Shown here in pieces: positions 54,634 to 63,542 of a stretch of DNA of 64,000 bases. The notes below the pieces were generated by a model. The model was not told where the DNA came from and ran no database searches. It saw nothing but the letters and a program-made list of their open reading frames with translations. The stretch's first letter is position 1. Every line of letters starts with the position of its first letter. The position numbers were made by a program, and so were the translations under genes. This DNA comes from Lachnospiraceae bacterium AC2029 (GTDB lineage: Bacteria; Bacillota; Clostridia; Lachnospirales; Lachnospiraceae): positions 1,736,001-1,800,000 of the forward strand of contig JNLK01000001.1 of NCBI GenBank assembly GCA_000703065.1, given 5' to 3'.

Positions 54634-54736
54634 TGTGGATAACTCACCTTTCAAAAATGACAGATTTACGTTATTCACAAAGTTATCCACATTGTCAACA
54701 GAAATTATGGATTTACATAACACATTGTGGGGATAA
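54634..54736. promoter_or_regulatory. DnaA-box-like cluster upstream of hpf
   Basis: Perfect TTATCCACA boxes occur at 54634-54642 (reverse) and 54683-54691. TTATTCACA is at 54671-54679, and an 11-mer TTATCCCCACA is at 54726-54736 (reverse). The surrounding DNA is AT-rich. It could be an extra DnaA-binding locus or regulatory site. Confidence 0.6.
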
Positions 54737-54863
54737 AATAACACCTTCGAAAAGTTTGTCGGAAGTAGAGATTTTCATCCGGACAGGAAAAAAAGACGTC
54801 CCATTTTCATACGGGAATCTAAAAAACTGCCCAAATTGTCAGACAGAAAAAGCGCCGTTTTTG

Positions 54864-54892
54864 TTGATAGCGCCTTTATTCTATGATATAAT
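54864..54892 (+). promoter_or_regulatory. hpf promoter
   Basis: TTGATA, 17 nt and TATAAT. Confidence 0.85.
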
Positions 54893-54971
54893 CTTCTTAT
54901 CAACGGGCGCATGATATAGGGGAAACTGTGTGCCAGCCCGGTGAATTTCTAGATGAGAAGGAGTTGATGCT

Positions 54972-55499
54972 ATGAATTACATGATCAGTGGCAAAAATAT
55001 CGACGTTACAGAGGGATTAAAACAGGCAGTCTACGATAAATTAGGCAGACTTGAGAAGTTCTTTAATGAAGATACAAATGCACAGGTTACTTTCTCTGTT
55101 GAGAAGGAACGCCAGAAGATCGAGGTTACGATCCCCATGAAGGGTCACATCATCCGTGCCGAGCAGGTTAGTGATGATATGTATGTATCCATCGACATGG
55201 TTGTTGAGATCATCGAGCGCCAGGTAACCAGATATAAGAAGAGGATCATAGATCAGGAGCAGGATGCGGCATTCTTCCAGAATCAGTTCCTGGAGGAAGA
55301 GGATGAGTCCGATGATGATATCAGCATTATCCGCAGCAAGCGCTTCGCTGTAAAGCCCATGTATCCGGAAGATGCATGCGTACAGATGGAGCTTCTGGGA
55401 CACAGCTTCTATGTATTCCGCAACGCAGAGACCGACGAGGTAAATGTAGTATACAAGAGAAAGGGAAATACCTACGGTCTGATCGAGCCGGAATTCTAA
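54972..55499 (+). CDS. hpf: ribosome hibernation promoting factor, long form
   Basis: This protein pairs inactive ribosomes into 100S dimers in stationary phase. The 175 residues correspond to the long form. The N-terminal domain (residues 1-100, starting MNYMISGKNIDVTEGL) binds the 30S subunit, and the C-terminal domain (about 115-175, VKPMYPEDACVQMELLGHSF) mediates dimerisation. Placement directly upstream of secA and prfB is a conserved Firmicutes order. It has its own terminator, so it is separately transcribed. Confidence 0.95.
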   Translation: MNYMISGKNIDVTEGLKQAVYDKLGRLEKFFNEDTNAQVTFSVEKERQKIEVTIPMKGHIIRAEQVSDDMYVSIDMVVEIIERQVTRYKKRIIDQEQDAAFFQNQFLEEEDESDDDISIIRSKRFAVKPMYPEDACVQMELLGHSFYVFRNAETDEVNVVYKRKGNTYGLIEPEF

Positions 55500-55541
55500 T
55501 CCGTCAGTTCCATATAAATATACTGTTACGACAGTTCAAGC

Positions 55542-55579
55542 AGCAGGTTGGTTTTGTACAAAGCCGACCTGCTCTTTTT
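55542..55579 (+). terminator. hpf terminator
   Basis: AGCAGGTTGGTTTT and AAAGCCGACCTGCT pair with two G-T pairs and are followed by CTTTTT. Confidence 0.85.
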
Positions 55580-55630
55580 GTCGGAAATGCTGTATCCCGC
55601 GTAAATAGCCACTTTCCGCGGAAAAATACC

Positions 55631-55659
55631 TTGCCTTGCACAGGAAGAAATGGTATAGT
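55631..55659 (+). promoter_or_regulatory. secA promoter
   Basis: TTGCCT, 17 nt and TATAGT. Confidence 0.6.
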
Positions 55660-55712
55660 ATTTAGGTTAAGTTAGGGTACTATGCGATTTTATACATAAA
55701 TGGAGGACAATT

Positions 55713-58559
55713 ATGGGCCTTGGGACAAAGATATTCGGTTCACATAGTGAACGGGAATTGAAGAGAATTGAACCGATCATTAAGAAGATTGAGTCAATGG
55801 ATGAGGAAATGCAGGCTCTGTCGGATGATGAGCTGAAAGCCAAGACGGAAGAATTCAAGAAGCGTCTTTCAGATGGTGAGACACTGGATGATATCCTGCC
55901 GGAGGCTTTTGCGGTTGTCCGTGAGGCGGATTTCCGTGTGCTGGGTCTGAAGCCCTTCCGTGTACAGCTGATCGGTGGTGTGATCCTGCACCAGGGACGT
56001 ATCGCAGAGATGCGTACCGGTGAAGGTAAGACCCTGGTTTCCACCCTGCCGGCATACCTGAATGCGCTGACCGGTGAAGGCGTTCACATCGTCACCGTCA
56101 ACGACTATCTGGCAAACCGTGACGCGGAGTGGATGGGTGCAGTACACCGCTGGCTGGGACTGACCGTCGGCGTTATCCTGAACTCCGATGACAATGACAA
56201 GCGTCGTGAGGCATACAACTGCGACATCACCTATATCACGAACAACGAGCTCGGTTTCGATTACCTTCGTGATAACATGGTTATATATAAGGAAAAACTT
56301 GTTCAGCGCAGCCTGCGTTACTGTATCATCGACGAGGTCGACTCTGTCCTGATCGATGAGGCGCGTACGCCGCTGATCATTTCCGGACAGAGCGGAAAGT
56401 CCACCGACATTTATAAAATGTGCGACTATATCGCACGCCGCATGAAGCGCGGTACAGCTTCCACCGAGATCAGCAAGATGGATGCCATCATGGGTAACGC
56501 CGTGAAGGAGGACGGAGACTTCCTTGTAAATGAGAAGGATAAGTACGTTGTCCTGACAGAACAGGGTGTGTCCGAGATCGAGAAGTTCTTCCACATCGAC
56601 AACCTGGCTGATTCCGAAAATATCGAGATCCAGCATACCATGCTGCAGGCTCTGAAGGCACATGCGCTGATGCACAGGGATCAGGATTATGTAGTGAAGG
56701 ACGATGAGGTCCTGATCGTCGACGAATTTACCGGACGTATCATGCCGGGACGTCGTTTCAATGACGGTCTGCACCAGTGTATTGAGGCAAAGGAAAATGT
56801 TAAGGTAAAGCGTGAGTCCAAGACTCTTGCGACCATTACCTTCCAGAATTTCTTCAATAAATATGAGAAGAAGGCCGGCATGACCGGTACCGCACAGACA
56901 GAGGAAAATGAGTTCCGTGAGATCTACAGCATGGACGTTGTTGTAGTACCCACGAACCTTCCTATCGCCCGTGTCGATGAGGATGACGCTATCTTCAAGA
57001 CCAAGAAGGAGAAGCTGAACGCGATCATCGAAGAGGTTGTTAAGACCCATGAGACAGGTCAGCCTGTCCTGGTCGGTACCGTAAATATCGACTCCTCCGA
57101 GGAGCTTTCCAAGATGCTCCAGAAGCGGGGCGTTGAGCATAAGGTCCTGAATGCGAAGTATCATGAGCTCGAGGCAGAGATCATCGCGGATGCAGGTCAG
57201 ATGGGTCATGTTACCATCGCGACCAACATGGCCGGTCGTGGTACCGATATCAAACTGGGCGAGGGCGTTAAGGAACTGGGTGGTCTGAAGGTCATCGGTA
57301 CCGAGCGTCATGAGTCCCGCCGTATTGATAACCAGCTGCGTGGACGTTCCGGACGTCAGGGAGACCCGGGACATTCCAAGTTCTATCTGTCACTGGAGGA
57401 CGATCTGATGCGTCTCTTCGGTTCCGAGCGTGTCATGCGTGTCTATGACGCTCTCCGGATCCCCGAGGGACAGGAGATCCAGCATAAGACCATCACCAGA
57501 TTCGTAGAGAAGGCTCAGAAGAAGATCGAGTCCAACAACTTTGCGATCCGTAAGAACCTTCTGGAGTACGATCAGGTAAATAACGAGCAGCGCGAAGTTA
57601 TTTACGCAGAGCGTCGGAAGGTGCTGGACGGCGAGGATATGCACGATACCGTTTACAAGATGGTTGAGGATACCGTATCCCTCTATGTAGATAAGGTGGC
57701 ATCCGATGATGTGGCACCTGCCGAGTGGGATATCCGTGAGTTAAATGATACGCTGCGTCCTATCGTTCCGCTGGCTCCTATCGAGCTGACAGAGGAGGAG
57801 AAGGAGAACGGCAAGGCAGAGGACTTCAAGAACCGTCTTCTGGAAGAGACCCGCAAGATCTACGAAGAGAAGGAAAAGGAAATCACCGAGGCAGGCGGCG
57901 ACATGCGTGAGATCGAGCGTGTAGCCCTGCTGAAGGTCGTTGATATGAAGTGGATGGATAACATCGATGACATGGCACAGCTGCGTACCGGTATCGGTCT
58001 GCAGTCCATGGGCGGTCGTGATCCGGTAGTTGAGTACAAGCTGGCCGGTTATGACATGTTCAACGCCATGATGGAATCCATTAAGGAAGATACGGCAAGA
58101 TTCATCCTGCACATCGCTATCCGTCGGGAAGAGGATGCCGGTCCGTCACGTGGACCGCGGCCGGGCAGACCGGGTGGACCTGTAGGCCACGGCGGCCCAG
58201 GAGGACCGTCCGGACCTTCAGAAGGACCGGAGGCGGAAGAAGTGGATTACGGACCGGGTGGTGACAGAAGTGACGGCCCCGGCGGCCCGGGAGCTGAGGA
58301 CGGACCGGATGGCCCGGCAGGCTCTGCAGGTCCGGGAGGCCCCGCAGGTCCGGGCGGCATGACCGCTGAGGACGTACGTAAGAACAACGCAGCGATCCAG
58401 CGTCTGGTACGTCGTGAAGCCGTAGCCAAGGTTACCGGAACCAATAAGGATGAAACCCTGAAGAAGGGCCCCGTAAAGCGTAAGGACAAGAAGATCATGC
58501 CGAATGATCCGTGTCCGTGCGGCTCCGGATTGAAGTATAAGAAGTGCTGCGGAAAATAG
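55713..58559 (+). CDS. secA: protein translocase ATPase SecA
   Basis: The motor of the Sec pathway pushes unfolded preproteins through SecYEG using ATP. The protein is 948 residues. Walker [17 protein letters not shown] is near residue 101, the DEAD-like [17 protein letters not shown] near 205, and motif [13 protein letters not shown] near 545. The C-terminal zinc-binding SEC-C motif is [15 protein letters not shown]. Between the last scaffold helix and the zinc motif lies an unusual Gly/Pro-rich, collagen-like linker (about 810-890), not found in standard SecA. The codon use matches highly expressed genes. Confidence 0.97.
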   Translation: MGLGTKIFGSHSERELKRIEPIIKKIESMDEEMQALSDDELKAKTEEFKKRLSDGETLDDILPEAFAVVREADFRVLGLKPFRVQLIGGVILHQGRIAEMRTGEGKTLVSTLPAYLNALTGEGVHIVTVNDYLANRDAEWMGAVHRWLGLTVGVILNSDDNDKRREAYNCDITYITNNELGFDYLRDNMVIYKEKLVQRSLRYCIIDEVDSVLIDEARTPLIISGQSGKSTDIYKMCDYIARRMKRGTASTEISKMDAIMGNAVKEDGDFLVNEKDKYVVLTEQGVSEIEKFFHIDNLADSENIEIQHTMLQALKAHALMHRDQDYVVKDDEVLIVDEFTGRIMPGRRFNDGLHQCIEAKENVKVKRESKTLATITFQNFFNKYEKKAGMTGTAQTEENEFREIYSMDVVVVPTNLPIARVDEDDAIFKTKKEKLNAIIEEVVKTHETGQPVLVGTVNIDSSEELSKMLQKRGVEHKVLNAKYHELEAEIIADAGQMGHVTIATNMAGRGTDIKLGEGVKELGGLKVIGTERHESRRIDNQLRGRSGRQGDPGHSKFYLSLEDDLMRLFGSERVMRVYDALRIPEGQEIQHKTITRFVEKAQKKIESNNFAIRKNLLEYDQVNNEQREVIYAERRKVLDGEDMHDTVYKMVEDTVSLYVDKVASDDVAPAEWDIRELNDTLRPIVPLAPIELTEEEKENGKAEDFKNRLLEETRKIYEEKEKEITEAGGDMREIERVALLKVVDMKWMDNIDDMAQLRTGIGLQSMGGRDPVVEYKLAGYDMFNAMMESIKEDTARFILHIAIRREEDAGPSRGPRPGRPGGPVGHGGPGGPSGPSEGPEAEEVDYGPGGDRSDGPGGPGAEDGPDGPAGSAGPGGPAGPGGMTAEDVRKNNAAIQRLVRREAVAKVTGTNKDETLKKGPVKRKDKKIMPNDPCPCGSGLKYKKCCGK

Positions 58560-59050
58560 CGTTATTTTGCGAAGCAAAATCACGCGATACACAGATGCGC
58601 CCACGAATCTGTGACAGCAGATTCGTGTAGGAGAGCGTGACATGCGCAGTCGCCAAGGGTGACGGAGCTTGGCACGCGAACCCTGACCAGCGCATCTCGA
58701 ATCCGCCCCGGCGGATTCGTCTAGGAATGCCGACATGCGCAGCCGCCAAGGGCGGTGCAGTGCAACGGTCGAACCCTGACCAGCGCATCTCGAATCCGCC
58801 CCGGCGGATTCGTCTAGGAATGCCGACATGCGCAGTCGCCAAGGGTGACGGAGCTTGGCACGCGAACCCTGACCGGCGCATCTCGAATCCGCCCCGGCGG
58901 ATTCGTCTAGGAATGCCGACATGTACAGCCGCCAAGGGCGGCGCAGTGCAACGGTCGAACCCTGACCAGCGCATCTCGAATCCGCCCCGGCGGATTCGTA
59001 TAAACCTTGCATCACATCAGCAATAGTGAATTCGTGTAGGAGAACAAACC
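58560..59050. repeat. alternating 93-bp tandem repeats between secA and prfB
   Basis: Four 93-bp units begin at about 58640, 58733, 58826 and 58919. They share AATCCGCCCCGGCGGATTCG and a GACCAGCGCATC segment, and alternate between two forms (A-B-A-B) in the block after GCCAAGGG. Each unit contains palindromes. Because 93 is a multiple of three the frames stay open on both strands, but no ribosome binding site supports a protein. A mini-hairpin at 58569 (GCGAAGC) stands in front. Confidence 0.9.
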
Positions 59051-60172
59051 ATGCTCGCGATCGACGAATACAAATTCAAACTATCTGAATATACCGCCCC
59101 TCTGGAGGAGGTCCGTCAGTCGTTGGACATTTCCGGGAAGGAGGCCCGCATCGCCGAGCTGGAGAAGCGGACCGAGGAGCCGGGCTTCTGGGATAATGTC
59201 CAGGAGAGCGGCAAGGTTATGAAGGAAGTCAAGAACCTGAAGGACACCATTGCGGATTACGACAAGCTCTACAGTGCGTACGAGGACATCGGAGCCATGC
59301 TGGAAATGGCAGAAGAGTCCGGGGAGGACGAGCTGGTGGAGGAAGCCGGACAGATGCTGGCCGAATTCAGCGAGACCTTCGAGGATTTCCGGATCGCAAC
59401 CCTGCTTTCCGGTGAATTTGACACGAACAATGCGGTACTTACCATTCACGCCGGTTCCGGCGGAACCGAGTCCTGTGACTGGGCAAGCATGCTGTACCGT
59501 ATGTATACCCGCTGGGCGGACAAGCATAAGTTCAGCGTGGAGGTCCTGGATTACCAGGACGGTGATGAAGCAGGCCTGAAGTCCGTAACATTTCAGGTGA
59601 ACGGATATCATGCCTACGGTTACCTCAAGTCGGAGAAGGGCGTGCACCGTCTGGTGCGGATCTCTCCCTTCAATGCAGTAGGCAAGCGGCAGACCTCCTT
59701 CGTTTCGCTGGATGTCATGCCGGAACTGGATGATAACATCGAGATTGAGATCAACGAGGCGGATCTGAAAATGGATACCTACCGGTCCAGTGGTGCCGGC
59801 GGGCAGCATATCAACAAGACCTCTTCGGCCGTACGACTCACGCACCTTCCCACGGGAATCGTGGTGGCGTGCCAGAATGAGCGTTCCCAGTTCCAGAACC
59901 GGGATAAGGCCATGAAAATGCTGAAGGCAAAGCTGTATCTTCTGGAACAGCAGAAGAATATGGAGAAGCTTTCGGGCATTCGTGGCGAGGTCACAGACAA
60001 CGCCTTCGGAAGCCAGATCCGGTCCTACGTACTCCAGCCCTACACTCTGGTGAAGGATCACCGCACAAACTGCGAGGTGGGTGATGCACAGCGTGTACTG
60101 GACGGAGGCATCGATCCCTTCATTAATGCATACTTGAGGGATATGGCGATCAATAATAACGAAACCCGTTAA
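59051..60172 (+). CDS. prfB: peptide chain release factor 2
   Basis: This factor releases peptides at UGA and UAA codons. The 373-residue frame is continuous. RISPFNAVGKRQTSF carries the SPF tripeptide recognising UGA, and SGAGGQHINKTSSAVR has the catalytic GGQ. Many bacteria need a +1 frameshift at a UGA near codon 25 to make RF2; here no in-frame stop occurs, so that autoregulation is absent. TAGGAGA precedes the ATG. The gene follows secA after the repeat region, the order usual in Firmicutes. Confidence 0.95.
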   Translation: MLAIDEYKFKLSEYTAPLEEVRQSLDISGKEARIAELEKRTEEPGFWDNVQESGKVMKEVKNLKDTIADYDKLYSAYEDIGAMLEMAEESGEDELVEEAGQMLAEFSETFEDFRIATLLSGEFDTNNAVLTIHAGSGGTESCDWASMLYRMYTRWADKHKFSVEVLDYQDGDEAGLKSVTFQVNGYHAYGYLKSEKGVHRLVRISPFNAVGKRQTSFVSLDVMPELDDNIEIEINEADLKMDTYRSSGAGGQHINKTSSAVRLTHLPTGIVVACQNERSQFQNRDKAMKMLKAKLYLLEQQKNMEKLSGIRGEVTDNAFGSQIRSYVLQPYTLVKDHRTNCEVGDAQRVLDGGIDPFINAYLRDMAINNNETR

Positions 60173-60218
60173 TAACGGTTTTTAAGAAGACAGATTTCAG
60201 GAAAGCAGAGGTGATAGT

Positions 60219-61427
60219 ATGGCAGCAGTAGCAGTACTCGGATATGGTACCGTCGGAAGCGGCGTGGCGAAGATTCTCACGGAGAACAAGACCCATGTCA
60301 GCCGCAGAGCCGGTGAGGAGATCGACCTGAAGTACGTTCTGGACCTTCGGGACTTCCCCGGGGATCCGGTAGAGAAAGTGCTGGTGCATGATTTCGACAC
60401 GATCGTAAATGATCCGGAGATCCGCGTGATCGCCGAGGCCATGGGAAGGATCGAGCCTGCATTTACATTTGCAAAGAAAGCCCTGGAGAAGGGCATCAGC
60501 TTCTGCACATCGAATAAGGAACTGGTAGAGGCAAAGGGCGCCGAGCTGATCGCCCTGGCAAAGGAAAATCAGGCGAACTTCTTCTTTGAGGCATCCGTTG
60601 GCGGCGGGATCCCGGTGATCCGTCCCATGATCCAGAGCCTGACAGCGGATCATTTTAATGAAATCTCCGGTATCCTGAACGGTACCACAAATTATATGCT
60701 GACGAAAATGGACAAGGAGGGCCTGTCTTTTGAGGATGTCCTGAAGGACGCTCAGGAGAAGGGCTATGCAGAGCGGGACCCCGAGGCAGACGTGGAGGGC
60801 CACGACGCCGGACGGAAGATCGCGATCCTTGCATCCCTTGCCTATGAGAAGCAGGTAAACTTCCAGGATGTTTCCATGGAGGGTATTACCGATATTGACA
60901 GTGCGGACTTTGCATATGCGAAGGCGCTGGGAATGGCCATCAAGCTTTTGGGCGCTGCCCGCAAGAAGGACGGCTCGACCTATGCACTGGTTGCACCCTT
61001 TATGGTGGGAGCGGATGACCCGCTTTATGCGGTGAGCGGCGTGTTCAATGCAGTCAAGCTGCATGGCGATATGCTTGGAAATGTAATGTTCTACGGCAAG
61101 GGCGCCGGCAAGGAGGCTACCGCAAGCGCAGTTGTATCCGATATTGTTGAGTGCGTGCGTGAGCAGGGACGTCATGTGGAGATCCTCTGGGACGCTGACA
61201 GTCTGGAACTGGGAAATGTGGCAGAGTACCCCTTCCGTTACTTCGTTCGTCTGTCGGGAACCGTGGATGGAGCGGCTCTGGCAGCATTCGGTACGGTAGA
61301 GACCGTGAAGGCCGAGGGCGTGAACGGCGAGACTGCATTTGTCACAGGAGAGATGACGGAGGCAGAGCTTTCCGCAGCCGTTGAGAAGAGCGGCGCAGCC
61401 ATGATCAAGAGGATCCGGCTGAACTAG
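60219..61427 (+). CDS. hom: homoserine dehydrogenase
   Basis: This enzyme reduces aspartate semialdehyde to homoserine with NAD(P)H, on the way to threonine and methionine. The 402-residue protein has the Rossmann motif VLGYGTVGSGVA (residues 5-16). The catalytic domain includes GGGIPVIRPM, GILNGTTNYMLTKM and DPEADVEGHDAGRKI, and the C-terminal region from about 325 is ACT-like. It precedes lysC by 84 nt, and both belong to the aspartate pathway. GAGGTG before the ATG. Confidence 0.95.
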   Translation: MAAVAVLGYGTVGSGVAKILTENKTHVSRRAGEEIDLKYVLDLRDFPGDPVEKVLVHDFDTIVNDPEIRVIAEAMGRIEPAFTFAKKALEKGISFCTSNKELVEAKGAELIALAKENQANFFFEASVGGGIPVIRPMIQSLTADHFNEISGILNGTTNYMLTKMDKEGLSFEDVLKDAQEKGYAERDPEADVEGHDAGRKIAILASLAYEKQVNFQDVSMEGITDIDSADFAYAKALGMAIKLLGAARKKDGSTYALVAPFMVGADDPLYAVSGVFNAVKLHGDMLGNVMFYGKGAGKEATASAVVSDIVECVREQGRHVEILWDADSLELGNVAEYPFRYFVRLSGTVDGAALAAFGTVETVKAEGVNGETAFVTGEMTEAELSAAVEKSGAAMIKRIRLN

Positions 61428-61511
61428 AGAAAATCACGATTCATCGCGGGTTCGTTCATGAAGCAGGCGGGAATCGGTGTTCATTTTAAATGATAAGGAG
61501 ACAAGAGAACC

Positions 61512-62714
61512 ATGCTGGTAGTAAAGAAGTTCGGCGGTACGTCGGTTGCGAACAAGGAGCGCATTTACAACGTAGCAAACCGCTGTATCGAGGAGTACAA
61601 GAAGGGAAATGATGTGGTAGTGGTACTTTCCGCTATGGGTAAGTACACGGATGAACTCATTTCCATGGCACAGGATATCAACCCGAATCCGCCGAAGCGT
61701 GAGATGGATATGCTTCTCACCATCGGTGAGCAGATGTCGGTAGCGCTGATGTCCATGGCGATGGCAAACCTGGGCGTTCCGTCCGTTTCCCTGAACGGAT
61801 TTCAGGTGGCAATGCACACGACCTCGGTTTACAGCAACGCAAGGATCAAGCGGATCGACTGCGAGCGTATCCGGAACGAGCTGGAGCAGCACAAGATCGT
61901 GATCATCACGGGCTTCCAGGGCGTGAACAAGTATGATGACTATACCACTCTGGGACGCGGCGGCTCCGATACTACCGCAGTAGCTCTGGCAGCTGCGCTT
62001 CATGCAGATAAATGTGAGATCTTCACCGACGTTGACGGTGTTTACACCGCAGATCCGCGGATCGTAAAGAACGCGCGCAAGCTGGATAAGGTAACCTACG
62101 ACGAGATGCTGGAGCTGGCAACACTGGGTGCAGGCGTTCTGCATAACCGTTCTGTAGAGCTGGCAAAGAAATACGGCGTACAGCTGGTTGTACGTTCAAG
62201 TCTGAATACAAATGAAGGAACCATTGTTAAGGAGGGACACAAGATGGAGAAGATGATCGTAAGCGGAGTTGCATGTGATACCGACGCCGCAAGAGTAGCA
62301 GTGATCGGGGTTAAGGATGAGCCGGGTATCGCATTTAAACTGTTCAACGCACTGGCCAAGGCCAATATCAACATCGACATGATCCTCCAGTCCGTAGGAC
62401 GTGAGGGAACAAAGGATATCACCTTCACCTGCAGCGTTGCAGATGCGGATGAGGCAGCTAAGATCATCGGTGAGAACATGGAATGCCAGTCCATCGATGT
62501 GAACAAGGAGGTTGCCAAGGTTTCCATCGTCGGTGCCGGCATGCAGACAAATGCAGGTGTGGCTGCGAAGATGTTCGAGGCACTGTATGATGCCAACATC
62601 AACATCCGCATGATCTCCACTTCCGAGATCCGAGTAACCGTCCTCATCAATGAGAAGAATACCGAGCGCGCCATGAACGCGATTCATGATAAGTTCGATC
62701 TGGGCAATAATTAG
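61512..62714 (+). CDS. lysC: aspartate kinase
   Basis: This enzyme phosphorylates aspartate, the first step towards lysine, threonine and methionine. The 400-residue monofunctional enzyme has KKFGGTSV (residues 4-11), the nucleotide-binding GRGGSDTTA near 155 and FTDVDGVYTADPR near 178. Two C-terminal ACT domains (about 265-400) should bind an amino-acid effector, usually lysine or threonine. No lysine riboswitch is visible upstream, so the control is probably allosteric. Confidence 0.95.
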   Translation: MLVVKKFGGTSVANKERIYNVANRCIEEYKKGNDVVVVLSAMGKYTDELISMAQDINPNPPKREMDMLLTIGEQMSVALMSMAMANLGVPSVSLNGFQVAMHTTSVYSNARIKRIDCERIRNELEQHKIVIITGFQGVNKYDDYTTLGRGGSDTTAVALAAALHADKCEIFTDVDGVYTADPRIVKNARKLDKVTYDEMLELATLGAGVLHNRSVELAKKYGVQLVVRSSLNTNEGTIVKEGHKMEKMIVSGVACDTDAARVAVIGVKDEPGIAFKLFNALAKANINIDMILQSVGREGTKDITFTCSVADADEAAKIIGENMECQSIDVNKEVAKVSIVGAGMQTNAGVAAKMFEALYDANINIRMISTSEIRVTVLINEKNTERAMNAIHDKFDLGNN

Positions 62715-62722
62715 TCTTTCAT

Positions 62723-62751
62723 GGGACGGTTCTTTCGGAACCGTCCCGTTT
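62723..62751 (+). terminator. lysC terminator
   Basis: GGGACGGTTC-ttt-CGGAACCGTCCC followed by GTTTAC. The stem shares the GACGGTTC motif with other hairpins in the window. Confidence 0.8.
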
Positions 62752-62756
62752 ACTAT

Positions 62757-62871
62757 GTGCGTGATAAAAGATGCCGGGCGGGCATCGTGCCTGCACGAAT
62801 GCTCATTTGAGAAGGCAATGGGCCATGCGGACAAGTGCGTTTGCCCATACGGCGAATGCTGTGACATCGAG
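62757..62871 (+). repeat. dispersed ~113-bp intergenic element, copy 2
   Basis: Resembles 47033-47145, with the best conserved block ACGGCGAATGCTGTGACATC at its end. It again follows a GACGGTTC-type terminator. Confidence 0.7.
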
Positions 62872-62925
62872 CGAAGAGAGATGCCACCCAACGCGACAAT
62901 CGAGTAGGAGAAGGAGGTCGTGGAA

Positions 62926-63417
62926 ATGAATGATTCGAAGCGTACAGATTACATCTCCTGGGATCAGTACTTCATGGGGATCGCCCTGCTTTCCGCAGAA
63001 CGGTCCAAGGATCCCAACACACAGGTCGGAGCCTGCATCGTGGGTGAGGATAACCGTATCCTTTCCGTAGGCTATAACGGAATGCCGCAGGGCTGCGAGG
63101 ATGACGATATGCCCTGGGGGCGTGACGGTTCGGCCCTGGATTCCAAGTACATGTTCGTCTGCCACGCAGAGCTGAATGCGATCCTCAATTACCGGGGAAC
63201 CGGCTCCATGAAGGGTGCGCGGGTGTATGTCACCCTGTTCCCCTGCAACGAATGTGCAAAAGCCATCATTCAGAGCGGCATCACCGAGGTGGTCTACCGC
63301 GAGGATAAGTACAGCGACTCCGAGTCAACGATTGCCTCGAAGCAAATGTTCGACCGTACGGGCGTAAAGTATCGTCAGCTCGTACCGGCCGGAAAGCAGA
63401 TCACGCTGAGCATCTGA
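62926..63417 (+). CDS. dCMP deaminase
   Basis: This cytidine/deoxycytidylate deaminase-fold enzyme converts dCMP to dUMP for thymidylate synthesis. I start at the ATG with AAGGAGG upstream (163 residues); a GTG two codons earlier is an alternative. HAELNAILN near residue 85 and PCNECAKAIIQSG near 108 are the zinc-binding motifs (His, Cys, Cys) with the catalytic Glu. Its length and motif spacing agree with ComEB/dCMP deaminase. Confidence 0.92.
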   Translation: MNDSKRTDYISWDQYFMGIALLSAERSKDPNTQVGACIVGEDNRILSVGYNGMPQGCEDDDMPWGRDGSALDSKYMFVCHAELNAILNYRGTGSMKGARVYVTLFPCNECAKAIIQSGITEVVYREDKYSDSESTIASKQMFDRTGVKYRQLVPAGKQITLSI

Positions 63418-63474
63418 CGTGACGTGACCGGACATCCTGACAGGCAGGTGGGACAGATGCCCGTGTGCATGATG

Positions 63475-63502
63475 CCGGGGACAAAGGTATTCTGCCCCGG
63501 TC
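63475..63502 (+). terminator. possible terminator after dCMP deaminase
   Basis: CCGGGG and CCCCGG arms around a 14-nt loop without a good T tract; weak. Confidence 0.3.
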
Positions 63503-63542
63503 GATGATACTATCATCATATGTATTATGAGAGTGAGAAGAC

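Larger units (their letters stand above)
54253..54971. repeat. palindrome- and DnaA-box-rich intergenic region
   Basis: No gene is visible. In order it holds a hairpin at 54280-54313, a giant palindrome at 54325-54375 and GCGAAGC mini-hairpins at 54382 and 54401. Then come a direct repeat CCCAGACCAAAGGGGGACC near 54466 and 54504, a palindrome at 54533-54562, DnaA-box-like sites at 54634-54736 and the hpf promoter. Confidence 0.65.

Noticed and set aside
54634-54736. Chromosomal oriC upstream of hpf
   Set aside because: There are DnaA-like boxes but no dnaA, rpmH or parS nearby, and the hpf-secA-prfB context is a normal non-origin gene order.
58640-59000. CRISPR array
   Set aside because: Units are 93 bp, contiguous and alternate between two versions. 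There are no short repeats with unique spacers, and no cas genes are present.
58218-59015. 265-codon minus-strand frame with 31-residue repeats
   Set aside because: It arises from the 93-bp tandem repeat plus the end of secA on the other strand. No ribosome binding site; kept only as a repeat.
61428-61511. Lysine riboswitch before lysC
   Set aside because: The gap is only 84 nt and lacks the long multi-stem aptamer.
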